Shown in pieces: positions 10,051 through 19,600 of a stretch of 64,000 nucleotides of DNA. The notes beneath the pieces are model-generated. The model was not told where the DNA came from and did not search any database. It saw nothing but the letters and a program-made list of their open reading frames with translations. This stretch comes from Girardinichthys multiradiatus (Eukaryota; Chordata; Actinopteri; Cyprinodontiformes; Goodeidae), in contig NC_061798.1 of assembly GCF_021462225.1 (NCBI RefSeq), positions 22,094,820 to 22,158,819 on the forward strand. The letters run 5' to 3'. Numbering within the stretch: position 1 is the first letter of the stretch; the number at the start of each line of letters is the position of its first letter. The position numbers and the translations under genes were made by a program.

Positions 10051-11454
10051 GAAGGAACCAGCCTGATTAAGGACCAAGCAGACAATTGCACTTCGGAGTT
10101 GTGCCGATGGATCCAGCAGCAGGACGAGGACGATAGAGTTCTTTATGGGGAGGACATTGAAATTCTGCCTTCTTCCCTACAGCTGAAGAAAATGAAGGAG
10201 GTTTTTGGGGGTTCCAAGCTGGTGCTGGCACCGTTGGGATACGGACCAGGCCAGAACTGCTCCTCTCTGCCTCCTGCCTCTGCACCAGCCTCCCAAGACC
10301 ATTGAGATGGAGTGTCAGAAAGCTCTGGTGGAAATCAGATCTCTCGTTCAGCTTCAGCCTCCACTGAGGATTCTGTCAAAGCGCCAGCCTCTGTCTCCAC
10401 TGAAGGTCAGTCAGATGCTACAGCTCCTGTCTTTCCTGGAGAGGTCTTCAGTGTTCCTGTTCCTGTCTCCGTGGGTCTACCATCCTCTGCAGATCGGCCC
10501 ACGCCAGGTCTCCAGAGCTCAACTGCTTCAACCACCTCTGCATGTCGCAGACAGCACCGCAAGCATGCCTCCTCGGCTTCAATCACTGCAGGCGATGCCC
10601 CAGCTCTTGTCCCTGTCACTGAGGGTCTCGGTGACGCGTCTGCTCCTGCTTCTGAGGGTCTTCCGGACGCCTTTGTTCCTGCCTCTAAGGGTCTTCCAGA
10701 CGCCTCTGCTCCTACCTTTGAGGGTCTTCAGGATGCCTCAGGTCCTGCTCACTCCACTAAAGGTCAGCCGGGCGATAACTCAGCACCTGAAGGTCAGCCA
10801 GATGCCTCACCTCCTGTCTCCGCTGTGGGCCAGCACAACGCTTCAGCTCCTGGCTCCTCTGAAGGTCGGCATGACGATTCAGCTCCTGGCTCCACTGATG
10901 GTCGGCCCAACACTCCAGCTCCTGGCTCCACTGAAGGTCAGCACGAGGCTTCAGCTCCTGGTTCCACTGAGGGTCAGCTAAAGGTTCCAGTTTTTGCAGC
11001 CACAGACCAGCCACCTCCACTGATGCCGGCTTTTGATAAGCCACCTCCACTGCTCCTGGTTCCTGATCAGCCACCTCCATCATCATCATCACCTTCTCCT
11101 TCAGTCTCCACTGAGGGTCCTGCCGGTACATCAACTCCTGTCTCTGCTGAAAGTCAGCCAGACACATCAGCCCCTGCTCCAGCTTTTGCTGAAGGTCAGC
11201 CAGATGCCTCAGCTGTGGGTCAGCACGACGCCTCCGCTCCTTCCTCCGCTGTGGGTCAGCACGATGCCTCTGCTCCTGCCTCCGCTGTGGGTCAGCACGA
11301 TGCCTCTGCTCCTGCCTCTGCTGTGGGTCAGCGCGACGCCTCAGCTCCTGCCGCCGCTGTGGGTCGGCCTGACACTTCAGCTCCTGCTGATCAGTTATCA
11401 CCGTCTTCATCTACACTTCTGGTTCAGATATCATCATCATCACCATTAGCCTGA
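10045..11454 (+). CDS. Ala/Ser/Pro-rich repeat ORF of LTR element, one in-frame TGA
   Basis: A single frame of 470 codons including the stop, interrupted once by TGA at 10303-10305. The ATG lies inside the last bases of the LTR (cATGACA). The first 86 residues (MTEGTSLIKDQADN, then GGSKLVLAPLGYG) look like a short gag-type leader and occur again, frameshifted, at 12102. After the TGA the frame continues with low-complexity repeats: 10- to 12-residue units such as EGLPDASAPAS and AVGQHDASAPAS. No zinc knuckle, protease or RT motif is present. All three plus frames and a minus frame are open here because the repeat lacks stops, so real translation is unproven. Function unknown; it could be a gag-like structural protein or simply a repeat expansion. 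Confidence 0.5.
11212..11370 (+). repeat. 36-bp minisatellite in the LTR element ORF
   Basis: About four near-identical 36-bp units beginning GTGGGTCAGC, each encoding a 12-residue unit of the type GQHDASAPASAV. Looser relatives of the unit extend upstream to about 10620. Confidence 0.85.
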
Positions 11455-11482
11455 AGGTTGGCCTGTTGTTCCTGTTCTGGGG

Positions 11483-11785
11483 GTGTTCAAGGATGAACCG
11501 CCTCCACTTCCTGTTCCTGTCTCGGAGGGGTTTGAGGATGAAGAACCTCCTGTTGTTCCTGTCCTGGAGGGGTTCGAGGACAAACCCCCTCTGCTTCCTG
11601 TTCCTGTCCTGGAGGGGTTTGAGGACAAACTGACTCCTGTTCTGGAGAACGAGCTGCCTCCGTCTTTAGAGCCTTCAGGGCTCTGTCGCAGATCTCCAGG
11701 GCTCCAGCGGTTCCTCCCCCATTCTTCGGGGCTCCAGCGGTTCCTGCATGGTTCCAAGTCTGTGTTTGTTTATGTTTTCCTATAG
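11483..11785 (+). CDS. Pro/Glu-rich repeat ORF, 3' part of LTR element
   Basis: A 100-codon frame after the stop of the previous ORF, in a different frame. It consists of about three repeats of a roughly 20-residue unit (PVPVLEGFEDKPPLL type) and then LQRFL repeats, running into the second LTR. No known domain. It may be a frameshifted continuation of the upstream ORF, as the repeat style is alike. Whether it is expressed is unknown. Confidence 0.35.
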   Translation: MFKDEPPPLPVPVSEGFEDEEPPVVPVLEGFEDKPPLLPVPVLEGFEDKLTPVLENELPPSLEPSGLCRRSPGLQRFLPHSSGLQRFLHGSKSVFVYVFL

Positions 11786-12107
11786 GTTTGTTTTTTCCCT
11801 TGGTTTTATTATTTAGTCGTTTCCTTGTTTTCGGCTCAGTTCCTCATGTCCCTGCTTTCCCTCTGCTCATTAGTTTAATTAGACACATTTCCCTCAGTTC
11901 CCTGCATCCTGTTCCACGCCTGTTCCGTGTTTCCTCTGATTACTTGCCTCCTTGTTTCATTGGTTCACACTCCACCTCCTTCTGTTTATAAGCTTGTTGG
12001 TTTAAGTCATTGTTATTGTTATTAAAGAAGAAACCTTTCAACTCACCATGCTGCTCCTGAGTGTTAATCTGCACTTTGGTCCGAACAAACCGCAACTTCC
12101 CATGACA
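11761..12107 (+). repeat. Second LTR, 5'-truncated
   Basis: Aligns with the 3' two thirds of the LTR at 9528-10050 and ends with the same CATGACA. It keeps a TATA-like TTTATAAGC near 11986 that the first LTR lacks. It begins without the TGTCATG end. Confidence 0.75.
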
Positions 12108-12420
12108 GAAGGAACCAGCCTGATTAAGGACCAAGCAGACAACCGGAGTTGTGCCAATGGATCCATCAGCAGGACGAGGAGGATAGAGATCTTTATGGGG
12201 AGGAGATTGAAATCCTGACTTCTCCCCTACTGATGAAGGAAATAGAAGAAGATTTTGGGGGTTCCAAGCTGGTGCTGGTGCCGTTGGGATACGGATGGGG
12301 CCAGAACTGCTCCTCTCTGCTTCCTGCCTCTGCACCAGCCTCTGCTGACCTGGCTGATGTCAGTCCCATGTAAGTCATTGTTATTATTATTGTTAAAGAA
12401 GAAACCTTTCATCTCACCAG
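12108..12420 (+). pseudogene. Second partial copy of the LTR element interior
   Basis: Starts GAAGGAACCAGCC, identical to the bases after the first LTR, and repeats the leader region. A deletion of about 8 nt relative to 10086-10094 shifts the frame. From about 12370 a short LTR-like piece (TAAGTCATTGTTATTATTAT and AAAGAAGAAACC) follows, then the SINE at 12420 cuts it off. Confidence 0.75.
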
Positions 12421-12556
12421 GAAAAGGGGAGGAGAGAGAGGGGATGACATGTGGTAAATGTCGCTGGGGCCTGGACTCGAACCCGGGACTGCTGCATCAA
12501 GGATCAAAGCCTCGGTACAAGGGTTGCCGCCTTAACCACTACACGAACAACAGTGG
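12420..12556 (-). mobile_element. tRNA-derived SINE (family B)
   Basis: On the minus strand the sequence shows a polymerase III A box in GTGTAGTGGTTAAG and a perfect B box GGTTCGAGTCC, followed by CATGTCATCCCCTCTCTCTC. This is a tRNA-like SINE head and body seen widely in fish. It is not a tRNA gene, since the cloverleaf stems do not close. Confidence 0.7.
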
Positions 12557-12849
12557 TGCCCTGACTGCCCTGACCTCCACTCTAGACTCATGTCTTTTGC
12601 TGCCTCCAACAGGTTTCTGCACTGAGCAGCTTTCCCTTTCCACTCAAGAAAAAAGCCAGGATGCAAAAAATCAGTTAATTTATCTATTCAGGGTCATTAC
12701 CATCTATCACCAGTGTAATAACTATTTAAATATTCAGATATCACAATCCTTCATTAAAACATGTATTCCTTGTATGTTGAAGAGACGTGATTGTTTTAGT
12801 ATTTCTGTAGTTGTTTTTTAGGTTATCTAATAACTTACACTGACTCATC
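12557..12849. other. No recognisable feature
   Basis: AT-rich filler between SINE pieces; nothing assigned. Confidence 0.4.
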
Positions 12850-12977
12850 CATCCTGCGATGGATTGGCGACCTGTCCAGGGTGTACCCCGCCTCCCACCC
12901 ATAGACTGCTGGAGATAGGCACCATCTCCCCCGTGACCCACTATGGAAGAAGCGGTATAGAAAATGACTGACTGATT
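12850..12977 (+). mobile_element. SINE family A, 3' part
   Basis: Matches the 3' half of the family A SINE (GGCGACCTGTCCAGGGTGTA, then CACTATGGAAGAAGCGGT) and ends in the GACTGACTGA tail. The head is missing. Confidence 0.85.
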
Positions 12978-13030
12978 CTTTAACAACATATTTAGTCAAC
13001 AATTTAAATAATTACATTATTTGTTTATTA

Positions 13031-13112
13031 TGGGGTTGCACGGTGGCGCAGTTGGCAGCACTGTTGCCTTGCAGCAAGAATGTCCTGGGTTTGACTCCCG
13101 GCCAGGGGTTTC
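13031..13112 (+). mobile_element. SINE family A, 5' part
   Basis: Head only: TGCACGGTGGCGCAGTTGG contains a polymerase III A box and GGTTTGACTCC a B box with one change. It breaks off after the B box. Confidence 0.85.
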
Positions 13113-13143
13113 AAAAAGTCAAAGTGAGTCATGAACAAAATAC

Positions 13144-13149
13144 TTTATT
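13144..13149 (-). terminator. Candidate poly(A) signal of the carbonic anhydrase gene
   Basis: AATAAA on the minus strand, about 340 bp after the stop codon and the first canonical signal found downstream. It would define a 3' UTR of roughly 13120-13487, ending just before the SINE head at 13112. Confidence 0.5.
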
Positions 13150-13487
13150 TCGCAATCTAATGAACAGAATGTCCAGCAATGACAGATGCAAGAAAAGGTT
13201 TCATGAAGTTGATAAAAACTTTCATTGTCATACAACGCAAAATGAAATCTAATAGGCAGTTTAAAACATCAGTGTTTACTGAAAGTCTTACATTTACCAA
13301 TGTCTTACATAACGCACCCAACTTCTGTGCTTGAAATTCAACATTACGTTTTTAAAACTCTTACTGTTGAGGAGACTGTCTCAGTTTGGATGAAAATTTT
13401 CAGATATCTTTTAAACTTTAGAGAAAAGACAATGTAAAACACACTACAGAAAAAATGTAGGCACTTAAGGGCTGGACTTTTGAGAAA

Positions 13488-13607
13488 TTATTGAAAGGAG
13501 GCCCGGACGTGACGGCCCTGGAGCAGCTGCGGGGGGCGGTAGTTGTCCACCATGGAGATTTGAGATTCTCCCTCTCCGGTGAAGAAGAGGCTTCGGAACT
13601 TGGCCAT
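13488..13607 (-). CDS. ca2-like: Carbonic anhydrase exon 7 (last)
   Basis: 120 nt including TAA. Preceded by a pyrimidine tract and TCTCTTAG. Encodes [23 protein letters not shown] and the terminal RHVRASFQ, the expected CA C-terminus. It is 10.3 kb from exon 6, an unusual distance given that exons 3-6 lie within 2 kb. Confidence 0.96.
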   Translation of the reverse strand: MAKFRSLFFTGEGESQISMVDNYRPPQLLQGRHVRASFQ

Positions 13608-16600
13608 CTAAGAGATAGAAGAGAGACCAACAAAGAAGACAGTAGTTAAGTTATTTTTCTATGTACAACAAGACAAATCAACAGCATCAGAATAAATCCT
13701 GGTGTGAGTGGTATAATGAAATAATTTAAATTGCTTTTGTCCTTCTGAGGTGACGACCAGGTCTGAACTGACAGTGGCTTCCACCTTCTTTTCTGCTCCC
13801 TCCTGTCGGTCATCCCCACGATATTTACAGGCTAAAGGGGAAATGTGCCTGAACAAAAGGTGTTTCGTTTCTCTTCCTGTCCCTGGAACCCCTGCTGGTT
13901 CAACAAACAATTTGTTGCAGAGGAGCCGAGATGTCCACGTGAAAGTTAGGTTGATTCTCACCTCTGCTCTTCCTAGAGGTTGCCGGGCCACATGGGGTTT
14001 CTACCAAACTGACATAATGAGGTGTCAGCCTTTGTCTCACCAGATTTGGTCTCGGCTCTGCTCAGTAACACGTCTGATGCTGAAAGACCTGTCTCCCTTA
14101 TGGCTAAATTAATAAAGCTGATTGAATGGTTAGCATGGTTCTCTTCTTTAGAAAATACATTTTTTCTACAATAGTGGACACCGAGATTCCATAAAAAAAA
14201 TCAAGTACAGCTGATTTCATGTTGAGAATTTTCCACTGTGGTTGAAACTTTTTTTGTATTTTAATATGCATTTTTAAATCAGTCAGTCAGTCAGTCATTT
14301 TCTACCGCTTATTCCATAGTGGGTCGCGGAGGAGCTGGTGCCTATCTCCAGCAGTCTATGGGCGAGAGGCAGGGTACACCCTGGACAGGTCGCCAGTCCA
14401 TCGCACGGCAAAACATGTACAACCATGCACACACTCATTCATACACCCAAGGGCAATTTAGAGTTACCAATTAACCTAAAAGGCATGTCTTTGGACTGTG
14501 GGAGGAAGCCAGAGTACCCAGTGAGAATCCACGCATGCACGGGGAGAACATGCAAACTCCATGCAGAAAGACCCCAGCCAGGAATTGAACCCAGGAACTT
14601 CTTGCTGCAAGGCAACAGTGCTACTAACTGCACCACCGTGCAGCCCTCATTTTTAAATCAAACCTGTTAAAATAAAAGAATAAGCTTATCCAAACAATTC
14701 CTATAGACCTGTATATGACAAACTTTGCTGTTTTGTATTGTATTTAATTGTATTGTATTTAATTGTATCTAAAGTTTTTTTTGTTTGAATTAACACAAAT
14801 TGTGGTCCATGTTTAATGTATGCATTGATTTCAATGTGAAAGCAAAAAAAAAAAATTCTCCAAAAGATTTCTTGAGTGTAAATATCTAGACTTAGATATT
14901 TTTAACATTTTAAACTGCTTAGTTCTGTTGCAAAGAGTAATTATGTTAACAACATTCTCCAATGGTCAAGAAAAGTCAGTCAAGAAAATATCAGAATAAA
15001 AGTTGATCACTTTGTTTAATGTTGACTTCAGAGACTTCATAATCACCTCCCTTCACAAACTGGTTTATAACTGTAAAGGACTTCATACATGTTTGCCGTC
15101 AACCAATTCAGAAGATGCTGCCTCCCCCAATATGAATCTTAAAGGTAGGGAGGGCATTTATGTTCAGCCTCCTTGAGTAGAACCACCTTGCAGCTACAAA
15201 ACTTTTGAGGTATGCATCTACCAGCTTTTCACATCTAGAAAGTGATTCTTTTTTGTAAAATAGTACAAGCTTAGAGACATTAGATGTAGGGTCTGTGAAA
15301 GTCCCATCATTGATTCTCATTTAGACTGAGGTCTGGACTTTGATTAAAGTGTCATAACACATGCTTCAATCCAAACCATTTCATTGTAGCTCTGACTGAA
15401 TGTTTAAATTTGTTGGAAGGTAAACCTATTGGCCAGTCTAAACTTTTGCAGCCTCAGGTTTAGCTTTAGCTTCATCCATCTTCATATCATGTCTGACCAG
15501 TTTCAGGATCTCTGCAGCTATCCCAGAGTTACCATGGCCTTGATGGTGGACAGCCATTTCTTGGCAGGTTTGCAGTTTCTCATAGTCTTTCCATTCTCAG
15601 ATGATGGACTGAACAGTGCTCTGTGAGATGTTCAAAACTTGGGATATGGTTTTATTACCTAACCTGCTTTAAACTTCTACACAACTACACAACTTCCTCC
15701 CTGACCTGTGTTCTGTGATCCCTGGACTTCATAATGCAGTTTGTTTCCTTGTGTTACCTAACAAGCCTCTGAAGCCTTCATAGAACAGCTGCCCCTTACA
15801 TATTAATAAGACGATTTCTGAAGGCAATTGATTTAACTGTTTTGTTTTGATTTGTTTCCCACTGAGCCACAGTTGCTCAGAGTAGTTGTCTTGCAATCCG
15901 AACGTTGCGGGTTTGATTCTAGCTTCCTCCTGCTACATTATGATGTGCCCCTGGGCAAGACACCTAACCTCAAGTTGCCTGCCGATCTATGCATCAGTGT
16001 ATAAATGTGTGTGCGTTTGTGAGTGCAATTGGATGAATGTGGCTCCCATGCAAAGCGCTTTGAGTGGTTGGTATGACTGGAAAAGTGCTATATAAATTCA
16101 GCCCATTTATCATATTGTTTTTTTTTTTGTTATTCAAACTAAAAGGGTGTGAATACATATATGCACACCACATTATTCAGATTTGAATTGTACTAAAGCA
16201 ATGGTAAAACCATGCACCATTTTGCACCCACTTTACAATCATGTGCTACTTTGTGTTGCTCATAAAGACTAAATAAAATTAACTAAGGTTTTTGGTTTTA
16301 ATAAGAGAAAATGTGAGAGTTCAACATATGAATACATTTCCAAGAAATTGTAGTATGAAGTTTGTTACATCCCAGTTTTGTCATCGTTTTCGTAATAGCT
16401 CTGACCCACATACAGAGAACACTAGTCACTAGAGACCACCGGCTTGAGTTGTAACACATAGAGCGTAGGATGAACACGAACACTTGCAGGTAGACGAAGG
16501 CGAACAGCACATGGTCTAATCACAGACTCAATCTCGTAGGGGCCAATGAAACGAGGCGAGAGTTTCTTAGACATAGATTTCAGTGGTATGTCCTGTGCTG

Positions 16601-19600
16601 AAAACCATACCTTCTGCCCCGGCTGGTAACCAGGTGCCGGTCGGCGTTTTCGGTCAGCAAAGCGTTTGTTCTGGTCAGCAGTGCGATGTAGGGTCTGGAT
16701 AGTAGTAATCCAGATGGATTTACAGCATCAAAAGTGTTGATGAACCGATGAAACCCTGATGTCCCTTTCATCGGCAGCAAACAAAGGTGGCTGATAGTGG
16801 AGAAATACTTCAAAAGGGGAACAACCAGTTGCAGAGGAAACGTGGGAATTTAGGGCGTACTCAACCCAGGGCAGGTAAGCTGTAGGATTTGTGGAGGTAA
16901 GGCAACATAATGTGGATTCCAATTGTTGATTTAGTCTCTCGGTTTGGCCATTGGAGTGTGGATGAAAACCTAAAGTTAGTGAGACTTTGGCTCCTAGAGC
17001 CAAACAAAACTGTTTCCAAACTTGAGAGATGAACTGTGGTCCACAATCTGAAAGAATATCCTGAGGGATCCCATGAAGTCGAAAAACATGTTTAGTGAGA
17101 AGCTTGGCAGTTTGAAGGGCTGATGGGAGTTTCCTGAGGGGGATGAGATGACAAGCTTTAGAGAAGCGATCAACAATCGTGAGTACTGTAGTCATACCTG
17201 AAGATAAAGGCAGTCCAGTAATGAAATCCAAAGCAATGTGGGACCAGGGGGGGTTTGGGTTGCTGAGTGGTTGGAGTAGGCCTGCCGGCGGTTGATTGCT
17301 GGGCTTATTTCTGGCACAAGTAGCACATGCCTGAACAAATTCCTATACATCCTTGTGTAAGCTGGGCCACCAAAACCTTCTTTGTACTAATGCAATAGTT
17401 CTGCACACCAGGATGAGCCGAAAACTTAGCTGAATGAAGCCAATCTATAAGTCGATGACGTACTTGAGACAGAACATAGATGTGGTTAGGTGGTCCAGTG
17501 CCAGGGTCAGGTTCCTGCTGTTGTGCCCTCAAGATCATGTCCTCTATCTCCTATCTGAGTGCTCCTATAGTCCAACTGGGCGGTATGATGGGTGCAGGTT
17601 TCTCTACAGAATCCTCTTTGGCAAACTGCCAAGAGAGAGCATCAGGCTTGGTGTTCTTCTGTCCGGGTCTGAAAGAGATGCATAAGTTGAGAAGCGTCGA
17701 CCTCCAGAATGAACTGCTAGTAGGTTCTGGATGAACCAAGATGCGGGCTTGGGACAACTGTGTCTTTAATTCTTGAAAAACTATCTTAGCTTCAGACGAC
17801 CAGGTGAATGGGACCTTGGAGGAAGTCAAGGCAGTGAGTGGTGCAGCAACAAGACTGTAATCTTTAATAGAGCGTCTATAAAAATGAGCAAAACCAAGAA
17901 ATCGCTGTAAAGATTTGCGTGAGTCTGGCTCAGGCCAGTCCAAAACTGCCTTGATCTTTTCGGGATCCGAACGTACCTGTCCACCCTCGAGAATGTAGCC
18001 CAAGAAAGTTATAAAGGTTTGGTGAAACTCACACTTCTCGGCCTTGATGAATAGGCGGTTCTCCAGAAGACGTTGCAGAACTTGGCGAACGTGTTTGTGA
18101 TGCTCCTTGATGTCCCGTAAATAAATCTAAATATCATCCAAGTCTACAAAAACAAAAATATTCAAAAAGTCTCTGAGAACGTGGTTGACTAGAGCTTGGA
18201 AAACTGCAGGAGCATTACATAGTCCAAAAGGCATGACGAAATATTCAAAATGGCCCAGCGGCGTCTTGAAAGCCATCTTCCACTCATCCCCTTTGCGAAT
18301 CCTGACCAAATGATAAGCATTTCTTAAATCAAGCTTTGTGAATATGGTAGCGCCATGGACCGGTTCAAAAGCGGAGGTAAGGAGTGGAACTGTGTACTTA
18401 TTTTTAACTGTGATCTGATTGAGGCCCCTGTAATCTATCCATGGGCGTAAAGACCTGTCCTTCTTCCCTACAAAGAAAAACCCTGCCCCTAATGGTGAAG
18501 AGGAAGGCCGGATAATACCTGCCGCCAGGGAGTCATTAATATAATTTTCCATAGATTCACGCTCAGGCTGGGAAATGTTATAAAGTTTGCTGGAAGGTAA
18601 AGGAGCACTGGGAAGGTCTATTGCACAATCAGAAGGCCTGTGAGGTGGTAAGGACAGGGCTTAATCCTTACTGAAAACTCTTCTTAAATCATGGTATTCA
18701 CGTGGAACATGAAAAAGATCAATAATCGTGTCTTCCTGACTTGGGCGAGAACGCTGACTGTAAAAAAGATGAATGACACTTTGTAGACCACTATTCAATG
18801 CGGCACGTAGACCGATCTAGATCGGGATTATGTTCCTGTAACCAGGGAAAACGTAGAACTAATGAACCTTGAGACACAGGAAACACATAAGAGGATGTCT
18901 TCTTTCTATGGTTTCCTGATAATAAGAGTTCAACAGGTCTTGTCCGCAGAGTTATTTGCTGAAGTCTCTTACCGTCTAAAGCCAAGACTGAACGTGGTGA
19001 ATCTAGTGGTTCCACTTCTATGCCTGCCTGGTTTACCAACTCAGAATCAATCAAGTTCTGTTCACAGCCAGAATCTATCAAAGCGGACAAGGTCATAGTA
19101 CGTTGATTTACAATGATAGTAGCCGATAGACTAAATCTGGGGGTTTACAAATCTATGTGTGGTCCACCAAGCCCCCCTTCATAGTTGGTGGACCCTGTCT
19201 TTTGGGGACCCTGGGCAAACAGGACAAGCAGCTACAAAATACTCTGGAGAACCACAATAGAAACATTGTTTGGACATTCTGCGTTTCTGTCTCTCCTCAT
19301 ATGTGAGACTGGTGCATCCTAACAACATAGGCTCAGGTTCTGGTAAAGTTTGCTGGGTTGGAGTTTTAACCAGAGGAGGGTTTGGTTTCAGCTGAGGATT
19401 GTAAAGAACCCTCTCAGCTCTGGCTCTTCTTCTCTCTCTTAACCAATTATCAATCCTAGTTGCAAGTGTAATAGTTTCATCTATTGCAGATGGTACTTCA
19501 ACCATAGCCAATTCATCCTTTAAGGAGTCATCTAGTGCGTGCAAAAAAGTAGACTTAACGCCTTATTATTCCAACCAGAAGCTGCAGCTAATGTACGAAA

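Larger units (their letters stand above)
9528..12420 (+). mobile_element. Non-autonomous LTR retroelement, rearranged tandem copy
   Basis: Layout: LTR (9528-10050), internal region (10051 to about 11760), partial second LTR (to 12107), a second partial internal region (12108 to about 12369), and a last LTR scrap (about 12370-12420). There is no protease, RT, RNase H or integrase. Instead the interior codes for Ala/Ser/Pro-rich repeats. LTR ends TGTCATG and CATGACA are perfect 7-bp inverted repeats. The LTR-internal-LTR-internal-LTR order suggests unequal or LTR-LTR recombination between tandem copies, followed by truncation. Gypsy-like by LTR ends and by similarity of its 5' coding start to that of the Gypsy element at 20178. 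Confidence 0.8.

Noticed and set aside
10757..11410. Minus-strand 217-codon frame, and plus-strand frames at 10205-10981 and 11033-11449
   Set aside because: They overlap the Ala/Ser/Pro repeat region in other frames. The repeat lacks stops in several frames, so these are shadows.
12440..12556. A tRNA gene suggested by the perfect B box
   Set aside because: The stems do not close into a cloverleaf, and the sequence continues into a SINE body.
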